The position numbers and the translations under genes were made by a program. A DNA stretch of 64,000 bases from Thiomicrorhabdus sp. GTDB taxonomy: Bacteria > Pseudomonadota > Gammaproteobacteria > Thiomicrospirales > Thiomicrospiraceae. Shown here in pieces: positions 1 to 8,002 of this stretch. Numbering within the stretch: the stretch's first letter is position 1; every line of letters starts with the position of its first letter. Where the stretch lies: assembly GCF_963662555.1 (NCBI RefSeq), contig NZ_OY759719.1:372001-436000 (forward strand), written 5' to 3'. The notes beneath the pieces were generated by a model, which was not told where the DNA came from, ran no database searches, and saw only the letters and a list, made by a program, of their open reading frames with translations.

Positions 1-1157
1 GCGACTATTCTAGCACGGACGGCGATCGGGGTATGTGTTTGCAATATGGTATAAAGCGGCACAATATACATTCCACCTAACACCGCAAGTATAAATAAAA
101 AAACCAGAGATAAATTTGCTGGCCACAATGTAATAAACTGAGCAATTGTTAATAAGGTTTCATGTGAAACATTTTGCTCATGTACAACACCTGAATGAAT
201 TGCAAAAATACTCCAAACAGTCAGCAACAACATGGCCGACATACCTAATATCATGCCCCAATGCCATTTTATCGTGGCGTGAACAGGCATTAATTTGCCA
301 ACCAAGCCAGAACCTATAGCAATGCCCACTGAGAACAAAGTTAAAAACAGCATCACCACTTTATCATTAGCGTATAAGTCATATTTTACTAAGGCTGGTA
401 TTTGACTGAGCATCACTGCACCAATAAACCAAAACCACGAAATTGCCAGCACTGAAAAAAACGCCGTTTTATGGGTATGGCTCTCTTTAACCACTTGATA
501 GGTACTAGAGAACCTGTTCCAGTTAATCACTAACTGCTTATCAAATTGCTTACTCTCAGCTATTAATAAACTAAACAGATAACCTATAACAGAAACCAAA
601 ATTACCAGGCTTGCCATAATCCATAAACCGCCATCTAATAAAACACCCAGGCCTCCTAAAATAGTCCCTATTAAAATAGCAATAAAAGTGGAGCCACTAA
701 ACAATCCATTACCTTTAATAAGCCTCTTTTCATCTAATATTTCAGGCAATATCGAGTATTTAATTGGCCCAAAAAAGGCCGATTGAGTACCCATCAAAAA
801 TAGTGTAATAAACAGTAACCATAGGTTTTGGCTAAGCAAAGCCAAACCGCCTATCAGCATAATTAAAATCTCAGCGAGTTTAATTTTTTTAATAAGAACA
901 CTTTTAGGATATCTGTCTGCAATTTGCCCAGCAAAAGCAGAGAAAATAAAGAAAGGTAAAATAAATAGGCCTGCTGCTAAGGTAATTAACAAGCCTGTAT
1001 CTACAGCACTATTGGTAAGTTTGAAGGTGATGAGCATCACCATAGCATTTTTATAAAGATTATCATTGAAAGCACCTAAAAATTGCACCCAAAATAGTGG
1101 GTAAAAGCTTCTATTTAATAATAAGCATCGTTGCTTTTTTTTAGGTGTATCAATCAT
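1..1157 (-). CDS. MFS transporter, LplT-like (3' part cut by the window edge)
   Basis: About 385 codons are open from an ATG at 1157 to the window edge with no stop, so the C-terminus is missing. The N-terminus reads FWVQFLGAFNDNLYKNAMVM, the signature of LplT-type lysophospholipid transporters and of LplT-acyltransferase fusions. Many hydrophobic helices follow. LplT flips lysophospholipids across the inner membrane for re-acylation. Whether an acyltransferase or AMP-ligase domain follows cannot be seen here. A degenerate parS-like sequence lies inside the gene at 156-171. The family call is firm at MFS level and moderate for substrate. Confidence 0.75.
   Translation of the reverse strand, partial: MIDTPKKKQRCLLLNRSFYPLFWVQFLGAFNDNLYKNAMVMLITFKLTNSAVDTGLLITLAAGLFILPFFIFSAFAGQIADRYPKSVLIKKIKLAEILIMLIGGLALLSQNLWLLFITLFLMGTQSAFFGPIKYSILPEILDEKRLIKGNGLFSGSTFIAILIGTILGGLGVLLDGGLWIMASLVILVSVIGYLFSLLIAESKQFDKQLVINWNRFSSTYQVVKESHTHKTAFFSVLAISWFWFIGAVMLSQIPALVKYDLYANDKVVMLFLTLFSVGIAIGSGLVGKLMPVHATIKWHWGMILGMSAMLLLTVWSIFAIHSGVVHEQNVSHETLLTIAQFITLWPANLSLVFLFILAVLGGMYIVPLYTILQTHTPIAVRARIV
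156..171. other. degenerate parS-like site
   Basis: GGTTTCATGTGAAACA differs from the parS consensus TGTTTCACGTGAAACA at the first base and at one core base (CATGTG for CACGTG). It lies inside the transporter gene. It may be a weak ParB site or chance. Confidence 0.3.
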
Positions 1158-1249
1158 TTAATCAATTCATTTCGTAAAATTCAGGTTAGTTTAACTCATA
1201 TCTCCTATGTGATATATCCAAAATCACAGCGTCACTTTATTGATAACTC

Positions 1250-1957
1250 TTAAATTTTGATATAGTTCCAACCAGAATTTAGCCTTTCTACTACAGCGTC
1301 AATAGCAGGTTTATCATGCTGAACTTGCGGCAAAAGTTTCATTGGCTTACCCCTGTTTTTAGCACGTTCTAAAGTTCTTTTGCATGCAAATAACGTTAAA
1401 TTAGGGTATTTACTCATAAGGTGTACTAACTTTTTACTATTGGGGTTATCTACTTCTAACAACTCAACTCCCTTGTGGTTGGAGATAAGATCAACCCTAA
1501 CATTTGGATCCGAATCCGTAAGTAAGCTTTCAAGCTCTTTAATCGCTTGGAGCTCTTTTTCAGGTAAGTCAGAATCTAAATGTACTAAATAATTGGCCGA
1601 ACCTTCTGCTACTGATTTATGCATAAAAGGTGAATCTGCCACACTATTTACCATATATATCTTTAAAGCACCTGCCCCAAGTAACAAACCTAAAATAAGC
1701 GATGCAACCGCAGTTTTTGGTGCTGACCAGCTTTTGGTTTGTCTGTTTTCAAATACGTTAGATTTAGTATTTTTTGGCTTAGGGATATTCTCTGTATAAA
1801 CTAAAGACACTTTAGTTTTAACCTGATTAAGCTCGTCTAAATGCTCTTTAAGTTTTTTATCTACTGCAATAGCCGCTTCTACTTCTGCTGACTCTTCACG
1901 ACTCAACTCTCCGTCTAAATACGCGTGTAAATGATAGGTTTCAATAGAATGTTTCAT
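1250..1957 (-). CDS. Anti-sigma factor with a periplasmic DsrE-like domain
   Basis: The 235-aa protein has three parts. Residues 1-55 resemble an anti-sigma zinc-finger (zf-HC2 type, HAYLDGELS) but have no Cys ligands. Residues 82-103 form one membrane segment. Residues 120-235 are periplasmic and align by eye with the DsrE-like proteins encoded at 2750-3735: a GV-x-L stretch, a conserved Cys192 in FACKRTL, and a GW-x-I end. It starts 2 nt after the ECF sigma gene stops, with GGAGATAG as ribosome site, so the two are co-translated. The likely job is to hold the sigma factor at the inner membrane and release it on a periplasmic, possibly sulfur or redox, signal. The fold of the C-terminal domain is inferred from sequence similarity only. 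Confidence 0.7.
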   Translation of the reverse strand: MKHSIETYHLHAYLDGELSREESAEVEAAIAVDKKLKEHLDELNQVKTKVSLVYTENIPKPKNTKSNVFENRQTKSWSAPKTAVASLILGLLLGAGALKIYMVNSVADSPFMHKSVAEGSANYLVHLDSDLPEKELQAIKELESLLTDSDPNVRVDLISNHKGVELLEVDNPNSKKLVHLMSKYPNLTLFACKRTLERAKNRGKPMKLLPQVQHDKPAIDAVVERLNSGWNYIKI

Positions 1958-1959
1958 CT

Positions 1960-2538
1960 CTATCTCCGCAATGGAACGATGTTGGTTCCATACTTTTCAA
2001 TGTGTTTCATACGTTTTAATAAACTCTCTCTGCCACGCGATATTCTACTCATCACAGTGCCTATAGGAGTATCTGTTATTTCTGCAATTTGTTGGTAACT
2101 AAAACCTTGCAAATCTACTAAAGCAATGGCTTCTCGTTGTTCAAAAGGTAAACTCGCCATCGCTTTACATAAGCATTCTGAATTTTGCTGAGCAATCATC
2201 TCTGTTTCACTGCAATCTTGAGCAAAAAATTGATCAATTTCATCCTCATTTGTCCACTGCCATCGTTTGTTAAAACGCATAATATCTAAAAAGGTATTTC
2301 GCATAATTGTGACGAGAAATGCGTCTAAATGCTCTAAATTTTCAATATCTTTAGATTTTTCTAATGCCTTTAACAAAGTCTCTTGAACCAAATCTTCCGC
2401 TTGAGCTGCCTGGTGACACCAAGCAAACGCTAAACGGTATAGATTCTGGTATTTCTCTGTAAACAAAGCATTTAATTGTCGTTTTTTATGTTTGTCACCA
2501 AACAAATTTTTAACCTTATTGGATAAAGTCATAGTCAT
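1960..2538 (-). CDS. ECF-type RNA polymerase sigma factor
   Basis: This 192-aa protein carries sigma region 2 (YRLAFAWCHQAAQAEDLVQETLLKAL, residues about 35-60) and region 4 (LPFEQREAIALVDLQGFSYQQIAEI, about 135-160). No region 1.1 or 3 is present, which is the ECF architecture. It is the first gene of a two-gene unit with the membrane anti-sigma factor and is divergent from the DsrE/porin genes. A housekeeping-type promoter is visible upstream on the minus strand (TTGGGT at 2636-2631, TAATAT at 2614-2609, 16-bp spacing). Its target is probably the divergent promoter at 2673-2700. Confidence 0.92.
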   Translation of the reverse strand: MTMTLSNKVKNLFGDKHKKRQLNALFTEKYQNLYRLAFAWCHQAAQAEDLVQETLLKALEKSKDIENLEHLDAFLVTIMRNTFLDIMRFNKRWQWTNEDEIDQFFAQDCSETEMIAQQNSECLCKAMASLPFEQREAIALVDLQGFSYQQIAEITDTPIGTVMSRISRGRESLLKRMKHIEKYGTNIVPLRR

Positions 2539-2608
2539 TTCTGTTTCTTATTCAAATTAGCCCTTTTTCGATACTAATCTATAATTTTTTATTTGTAAAA
2601 CCTTTTAT

Positions 2609-2636
2609 ATATTAGCAATTTACGATATTAACCCAA
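2609..2636 (-). promoter_or_regulatory. Sigma-70-like promoter for the ECF sigma gene
   Basis: On the minus strand TTGGGT (2636-2631) and TAATAT (2614-2609) are separated by 16 bp and lie about 70 bp before the sigma start codon. Confidence 0.4.
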
Positions 2637-2672
2637 CTACTAGGCCAATAAATTCTTTCATCTCAAATCAAT

Positions 2673-2700
2673 GGAATAATCTCTTCGGTTCAAACGTTTA
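2673..2700 (+). promoter_or_regulatory. Candidate ECF promoter for the DsrE/porin genes
   Basis: GGAATA (2673-2678) and CGTTTA (2695-2700) are separated by 16 bp, a typical ECF -35/-10 arrangement (GGAA...CGT). The start codon is 50 bp downstream. An inverted repeat GGTTCAAA (2687-2694) / TTTGAACC (2720-2727) overlaps the spacer and the likely start of transcription, so a second regulator may bind here. Confidence 0.5.
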
Positions 2701-2749
2701 CTAGTTAAGCGCGCCGAAATTTGAACCTAAATTATCAAGGATAATATTT

Positions 2750-3208
2750 ATGCAAAAATCGTATTTACTTAACACAATAGGCTTTTTATTCAGTCTATTG
2801 TTTTGCCTACCCAGTTTTGCAGCTCAAACAGAAGCTCCTTTGCCAGATACTTTCGCAGAACACAAAATTGTTTTACAAATTAGTGACAGCGATCCTTTTA
2901 AACAAACCTTGGTACTCAACGTTGCCGGTAACCTTCAACGTTACTACGGTGCTGATAATGTTGATATTGAAGTAGTAGCCTTTGGTCCAGGTGTTCGTTT
3001 AATGTTTGACGGTAATACCAATAGCCAACGCATTAACACTCTAATGGATTCCGGGATTCGATTTAGTGCTTGTCAAAACACAATCAACCATATGGCCAAA
3101 AAACTGGGCTATACCCCAAAAATTCAAAAAAATGTAGGGATTGTTCCTGCAGGTGCAGGTCGCATTTTGCAGCTTAATGCCGCTGGTTGGCAAATCCTTA
3201 AACCCTAA
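2750..3208 (+). CDS. Periplasmic DsrE family protein 1
   Basis: The 152-aa precursor has a signal peptide (residues 1-24, cleavage after PSFA). The mature part is a single DsrE/YchN-type domain: a VLQISDSDP first strand, a Rossmann-like middle, and a conserved Cys108 in FSACQNT. DsrE-fold proteins carry or relay sulfur on such a Cys in sulfur oxidation and tRNA thiolation; that role here is inferred. It is the first gene downstream of the candidate ECF promoter and is followed 29 bp later by a second DsrE gene. Confidence 0.8.
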   Translation: MQKSYLLNTIGFLFSLLFCLPSFAAQTEAPLPDTFAEHKIVLQISDSDPFKQTLVLNVAGNLQRYYGADNVDIEVVAFGPGVRLMFDGNTNSQRINTLMDSGIRFSACQNTINHMAKKLGYTPKIQKNVGIVPAGAGRILQLNAAGWQILKP

Positions 3209-3237
3209 ACGTTCTAAATTAATTTAAAGAGGTTATT

Positions 3238-3735
3238 ATGAAAACATTTACTCATTTATTTACTGCACTATTTCTTACTGTAATCGGTTTAATTTCTAGC
3301 ACCACAGCTTCTGCCGAAGACAGTTCTTCACGTTACGGCCATCAAAAAGTGGTTTATCACATCAACTATGACGATGCAAAAAAGCAGTTTAGCACCTTAA
3401 GAAACATTCAAAACCATATTAATGCTGTAGGTGCTGACAATGTCGATATTCGCGTTGTACTACACGGTAATGGTTTATCACTTCTTCTTAAGCCAGATGC
3501 CTTAAAAAGAGTGCCTAGATTTAAAACGGCAAATGCCGTAGATAAGATTACTCAACGAGTAGATGCCTTAAAGTTACAAGGTGTGCATTTTAATGTTTGT
3601 AACAATACGTTAAAGGGTAGAGATGTAAATTTAGAAGAAGATTTATACGATGCAAATCAAGATGATGTTGTACCTAGTGGTGTTGCAGAATTAGCTTATT
3701 TACAAGGCCTAGGTTACACATATCTTCGACCTTAA
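3238..3735 (+). CDS. Periplasmic DsrE family protein 2
   Basis: The 165-aa precursor has a signal peptide ending near TASA-E (residue 26). The DsrE-like domain starts VVYHINYDD and carries the conserved Cys121 in FNVCNNTL, at the position equivalent to Cys108 of the preceding protein. An insertion (about residues 125-145, acidic) lies after the Cys. AAAGAGG precedes the ATG at good spacing. Its pairing with DsrE protein 1 suggests a heteromeric periplasmic sulfur-binding unit, possibly sharing a ligand with the anti-sigma factor. Confidence 0.8.
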   Translation: MKTFTHLFTALFLTVIGLISSTTASAEDSSSRYGHQKVVYHINYDDAKKQFSTLRNIQNHINAVGADNVDIRVVLHGNGLSLLLKPDALKRVPRFKTANAVDKITQRVDALKLQGVHFNVCNNTLKGRDVNLEEDLYDANQDDVVPSGVAELAYLQGLGYTYLRP

Positions 3736-3820
3736 GAACCCCACACTCAAATCAAAATCAAAATCAAATAATAATAATTAATACAAAAATATTAGCTCAT
3801 AAAAATGAGAGAGGACAGTC

Positions 3821-5134
3821 ATGTTTAACAAAAAGCTCAAACTCAAAAAAAGTACATTAATCATTGCACTGGCAGGTGTTTTAGGTGCACAGTCAGCCCA
3901 AGCAGCCAACTGGTTAATGTTACAAGGTACCGAAAAAGCCGATCAAGCCCCTAGAGCTAAGCTATGGGGATTTGCTCAAATTGATTATCAACAAACTGAT
4001 GACACGAAAATTCAAGCAGGTCCAAACATTGGTAAATCTGCCGCATTTAACCAACTTCCACCTCAGTTAAGTACTTCAAGTGGTTTTAACGTTAAACGTG
4101 CTCGTATAGGAGTAAGAGGCGCTAACTTTCCATTAGATAAAAATGTTAACTATTTTTTAATGATGGAATTTGGAAATAACGGAATAACCACTGGCGAAAA
4201 TGGTTCGCAAGGTCAATTAACAGATGCCAGCATCACCTTAAACCATATAAAAGGTGCTCGTGTAAGAGTGGGTTTATTTAAAAACCCAGGTTCTGAAGAA
4301 TCGTTTAAAGGGATTCCGGTTTTTAACTATGTCAACTTTACGAGTGGTACAGATCGCCTATTAATTGAACGTAAGCTTGCTGATTCAACAGTGACTAATG
4401 GAGTTGGAACTGGCGTAAGAACAGATGCCGTATTTGCTGGACGAGATACTGGTATCCAGATATTTGATACCTTTAAAAGTGGTGACTGGGAAAACAGTTA
4501 TGCAATTAAATATGGCAATGGTAATGGCTTAGCTCTGAATGACGACAACAAAAGCAAAGACCTTTATCTATATCTATCTACTGAAAAGGTTTTTAACAAT
4601 TCTCAAGGCCCTAGACGTCATAGCCTAAAAATGTATGCGTGGTCAGATCAAGGAAAACGTACCTACAACAACACTGATTATGACCGTAATCGTGCGGGGG
4701 TTGGTATGACTTATTTTGATGGCAAGTACCGAGCTGCTGCTGAATACATTACGGCTGATGGGATGATTTTTGGTGGTCCAGTTGGTGCCGTAGCAGGAAA
4801 CCCTTTAACGGTATTTACTGACCAAAAAGCAGACGCTTACCAATTAGACCTTGGTTACCGAGTGATGCCTAATCTTGAATTAAATGCTCGTTATGATGTA
4901 TTAGACAGCGCAACGGCTAAAGATTCGCAATCTGGTACAGGTAAAGATAAGCACCGAGTATTTACAACTACAACTCTAGGTGCTCAGTACTTCTTTAATA
5001 AAAAGACATCTGCCCGTTTAAACTATGAAATCCGTAATATTGATGCACCTGATGTCCCGTCATCAGCTCCTGTTCAAACTATATTAAATGGTATAGATAA
5101 CCGCATCTCAGCTCAGTTGATGATGGTATTTTAA
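3821..5134 (+). CDS. OprP/OprO-type outer-membrane porin
   Basis: The 437-aa precursor has a signal peptide (to about residue 29, AQSAQA-A). The first strand reads AKLWGFAQIDYQQTDD, the typical opening of phosphate-selective porin O/P family barrels. Alternating beta-strand patterns run throughout and the protein ends on Phe (LMMVF), as outer-membrane proteins do. It sits 86 bp after the DsrE pair, probably in the same ECF-controlled unit, and may bring in an anion such as phosphate or a sulfur oxyanion. The substrate is not readable from sequence. Confidence 0.82.
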   Translation: MFNKKLKLKKSTLIIALAGVLGAQSAQAANWLMLQGTEKADQAPRAKLWGFAQIDYQQTDDTKIQAGPNIGKSAAFNQLPPQLSTSSGFNVKRARIGVRGANFPLDKNVNYFLMMEFGNNGITTGENGSQGQLTDASITLNHIKGARVRVGLFKNPGSEESFKGIPVFNYVNFTSGTDRLLIERKLADSTVTNGVGTGVRTDAVFAGRDTGIQIFDTFKSGDWENSYAIKYGNGNGLALNDDNKSKDLYLYLSTEKVFNNSQGPRRHSLKMYAWSDQGKRTYNNTDYDRNRAGVGMTYFDGKYRAAAEYITADGMIFGGPVGAVAGNPLTVFTDQKADAYQLDLGYRVMPNLELNARYDVLDSATAKDSQSGTGKDKHRVFTTTTLGAQYFFNKKTSARLNYEIRNIDAPDVPSSAPVQTILNGIDNRISAQLMMVF

Positions 5135-5153
5135 TATCTATTCTTAACAAATA

Positions 5154-5183
5154 AAAAAGGCCTTCAATTACTGAAAGCCTTTT
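5154..5183. terminator. Terminator after the porin gene (bidirectional)
   Basis: AAAGGC and TTCA pair with TGAA and GCCTTT around a short loop. A-rich sequence lies on the left and T-rich on the right, so it can serve the porin gene and, on the minus strand, prlC. Confidence 0.7.
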
Positions 5184-5234
5184 ACATTCATTCTCGTTGT
5201 ATTGGTTCATTTTAGCCCTAAGATAAACCAATTT

Positions 5235-5267
5235 GCCCTTACATCTTTTTGGTGTAAGGGCTTTTTT
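5235..5267 (+). terminator. Second strong terminator in tandem
   Basis: GCCCTTACA pairs with TGTAAGGGC around an 9-nt loop and is followed by six T. It is oriented for plus-strand transcription although the porin gene already has a terminator 50 bp earlier. Confidence 0.75.
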
Positions 5268-5315
5268 ATTTGTATCAATTGATTAAATAGTGACTCATGA
5301 TAATTGAATTTTAAT

Positions 5316-7379
5316 TTAAGCCGCAATACCACTGTGTCTTAATAACGCATCAATCTCTGGTTCACGGCCTCTAAAGGTTTTAAACAATACCATTGGATCA
5401 ATTGACCCACCTGCCGCTAAAATTGTATTTTTAAAATGCATTCCTGTATCTAAATTTAAAATACCGGTTTCTTCAAACAGACTAAACGCATCTGCAGATA
5501 AAACTTCTGCCCATTTGTAGCTGTAATACCCTGCCGCGTATCCGCCGGCAAAGATATGACTAAAGCTGTGAAGCTGTCTGTTATAACTTGGTGGTTGTAC
5601 TACGGCCACTTCATCGCGAATACGTTGAGAAAGATTCAAAATATCTTCTGGTGAATCTGGGTTGTAAAAAGTGTGCAGTTCAAAGTCAACCAATGCAAAT
5701 TCAATTTGGCGCAACATCATCATGGCCGACTGAAAACCACGACCTTTTTTGAGTGCTTCAAATAAATCATTGGGTAAGCTTTCACCCGTCTCAACATGTG
5801 ATGAGATGAAATCTAATCCTTCTCTCTCCCAACAAAAGTTTTCCATAAACTGAGAAGGAAGTTCAACCGCATCCCAAGGCACGCCAGCAATACCAGAAAC
5901 ATCTAATTGTTCCATTTTGGTAAATAGATGATGAATCCCGTGACCAAATTCATGAAATAACGTAGTTACCTCATCATGAGTTAAGCACGCTTCTTTATCG
6001 CCAATAGGCGGAGTAAAGTTACACACTAAATAGGCCACAGGTGTTTGTAATTTTCCTTTAGGATGTTGCCAACGCGTAATCGCTGAATCCATCCAAGCTC
6101 CACCACGTTTATTTTCACGCGCGTATAAATCTAAATAAAAGTGCCCTACTACTTGATTGGTTTCATCAGTTAATTCAAAAAATCGAACATCTTTATGCCA
6201 AGTCTCAACACCGGTTTTTACGTTAATCTTAATACCAAACAGTTTTTGAGTAATTGAGAATAATCCCTGCAAAACCTTTTCTACTGGAAAATAAGGGCGT
6301 AGTTTTTCTTGGGATAGAGATAAGGTTTTATTTTTTAGTTTTTCAGATGCATAAGTAACATCCCAAGGTTGAAAATCTTCAATACCCAGTTCAGTTTTAG
6401 CAAAAGCTTTTAAGGTTTCTAATTCTTGTTGAGCCTGTGGTTTTGACTTAGCCGCTAAATCTCTTAAAAAGCCTAAAACCTGATCGGTTGACTCTGCCAT
6501 TTTGGTGGCTAATGAGTATTCTGCATAATTTTCGAAACCTAATAAAGTCGCTAATTGATGACGATCTGCACGAATAATCTCAATTAATTCACTGTTATCA
6601 AAAGCCGTATTATCCGCCTGGTCTGAAGCACGAGTAGAAAATGCTTTGTAGACTTCTGCACGTAGCTCTCTATTGTCTGCATGCGTCATAACCGCTAAAT
6701 ACGAAGGAAAATCTAAAGTAACACACCAGCCTGTTAACGACTTTTGCTCTGCTAACTGTTGTAATAATCCCATTGCCGATTCTGGCAGGCCTGCTAAGTC
6801 TTGTTTATCTTCGATATGCTTTGACCAAGCCTGAGTTGACTTAAGGACGTTATTTCCAAACTGGCTGCTATTTTGCGATAAACGTTGTTTAAGATCTTTG
6901 TAAATCGCTTGTTTATCAGCAGGTAAAGCAATACCGCTTAAACGAAAATTACGCAATGCGTTTTCAATGACTTTTTTCTGTGCAAGGTTGTAACTATGGT
7001 ATTCATCACTTTGTGAAATAGCATTAAACTTTTCATAGAGACCTGCATTTTGACCATTCTCAGTGTAATACTGTGTTACCTTCTCTAAACAGTTAGTATA
7101 GGCTTTGTGCCATTCGTCACTGTTCATTACCGCATCTAAATGCCCAACAGGCCCCCACACTTTTTCAAAACGGTTATCAATGCTTTCAAGAGGTTCTACA
7201 AAATTTTGCCAAGTCGGTTCTTGTGTTGAAGAGACTAATTCATCAATAATTTTTTTATTATCTGCTAATAATTGTGAAACGGCTGATTCTATGTGTTCCA
7301 CGTGAAACGCAGAAAATTCAGGAAAATGTGAATCCGATAAAAAAGGATTTTGAGTTACGGCTGTTGAAGATTGTGTCAT
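5316..7379 (-). CDS. prlC: Oligopeptidase A (M3 zinc metallopeptidase)
   Basis: At 687 aa this is full length for OpdA/PrlC. The M3 zinc motif HEFGH lies near residue 475 (TLFHEFGHGIHHLF), with the downstream metal-ligand Glu region intact. The enzyme is cytoplasmic and degrades short peptides and cleaved signal peptides. A parS-like site is embedded in its first codons (7294-7309, encoding FHVEH). In Pseudomonas this gene also lies near the origin. Monocistronic by context; yjbQ starts 146 bp upstream. Confidence 0.96.
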   Translation of the reverse strand: MTQSSTAVTQNPFLSDSHFPEFSAFHVEHIESAVSQLLADNKKIIDELVSSTQEPTWQNFVEPLESIDNRFEKVWGPVGHLDAVMNSDEWHKAYTNCLEKVTQYYTENGQNAGLYEKFNAISQSDEYHSYNLAQKKVIENALRNFRLSGIALPADKQAIYKDLKQRLSQNSSQFGNNVLKSTQAWSKHIEDKQDLAGLPESAMGLLQQLAEQKSLTGWCVTLDFPSYLAVMTHADNRELRAEVYKAFSTRASDQADNTAFDNSELIEIIRADRHQLATLLGFENYAEYSLATKMAESTDQVLGFLRDLAAKSKPQAQQELETLKAFAKTELGIEDFQPWDVTYASEKLKNKTLSLSQEKLRPYFPVEKVLQGLFSITQKLFGIKINVKTGVETWHKDVRFFELTDETNQVVGHFYLDLYARENKRGGAWMDSAITRWQHPKGKLQTPVAYLVCNFTPPIGDKEACLTHDEVTTLFHEFGHGIHHLFTKMEQLDVSGIAGVPWDAVELPSQFMENFCWEREGLDFISSHVETGESLPNDLFEALKKGRGFQSAMMMLRQIEFALVDFELHTFYNPDSPEDILNLSQRIRDEVAVVQPPSYNRQLHSFSHIFAGGYAAGYYSYKWAEVLSADAFSLFEETGILNLDTGMHFKNTILAAGGSIDPMVLFKTFRGREPEIDALLRHSGIAA
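7294..7309. other. parS-like site in prlC
   Basis: TGTTCCACGTGAAACG matches the bacterial parS consensus TGTTNCACGTGAAACA at all but the last base. Confidence 0.7.
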
Positions 7380-7484
7380 AAGGTCTAGGTCTTTTATTTG
7401 GGTTATTTGTATATATTATTAAGTTTAAGTATTGATATAGCGTATAACTCTTTGTATGGCTATTTATTAAAAATTCAACTCAAT

Positions 7485-7500
7485 TTACCAGGCCTGGTAA
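7485..7500. repeat. Iterated palindrome TTACCAGGCCTGGTAA, exact
   Basis: Exact 16-mer, extending to a perfect 22-bp palindrome (7482-7503). It lies in the gap between prlC and yjbQ. Confidence 0.9.
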
Positions 7501-7525
7501 ATTTAAATAGTCATTTGGTTAACGA

Positions 7526-7945
7526 TTACTCACCTTGAATAGTGACTACCAAGGTTCTTGCTCCACCATGATTACGATGCTCGCACAAATAGATGCCCTG
7601 CCAAGTTCCTAAGTTTGGATAACCATTACTAATAGGAATGGTTAAATCAAAACCTAAAAGACTGCCTTTTAAATGTGCAGGCATATCATCTGAACCTTCA
7701 TAAGTATGAGTAAAATAGGATTTATTTTCAGCTACGACGTCATTAAAGAAGCTTTCAAAATCATCACGCACTGAAGGATCAGCATTTTCATTAATAGTAA
7801 GTGATGCTGAGGTATGCTTAATTAGGATATGCATTAATCCTATATTAATATCTCGCAGTTCAGGTAGGTTAGAAAGGATTTCATTGGTAACTAAATGAAA
7901 CCCTCTTGATTGTGCCTTTAAGGTAATTGTTTTTTGAATCCACAC
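7526..7945 (-). CDS. yjbQ: YjbQ family protein (secondary thiamine-phosphate synthase-like)
   Basis: The 139-aa protein is full length for the UPF0047/YjbQ family, with IKHTSASLTINENADPSVRDD and the C-terminal HRNHGGARTLVVTIQGE. Family members have weak thiamine-phosphate synthase activity in vitro, but the true role is unclear. The start is GTG at 7945, with AAGGAA placed 8 nt before it. Confidence 0.92.
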   Translation of the reverse strand: MWIQKTITLKAQSRGFHLVTNEILSNLPELRDINIGLMHILIKHTSASLTINENADPSVRDDFESFFNDVVAENKSYFTHTYEGSDDMPAHLKGSLLGFDLTIPISNGYPNLGTWQGIYLCEHRNHGGARTLVVTIQGE

Positions 7946-8002
7946 AGGCTTTCCTTAAAATAGAAAATATTGAATTTGATACCTTTGCAGGTCTTATCTA
8001 TT

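Noticed and set aside
2687-2727. GGTTCAAA near a GC-rich stretch looked like a tRNA T-arm on the minus strand
   Set aside because: No matching 5' T-stem, anticodon arm or acceptor stem could be formed.
7482-7503. Iterated palindrome as an intrinsic terminator
   Set aside because: It has no loop and no T run, occurs before, after and inside genes, and real hairpin terminators exist separately.
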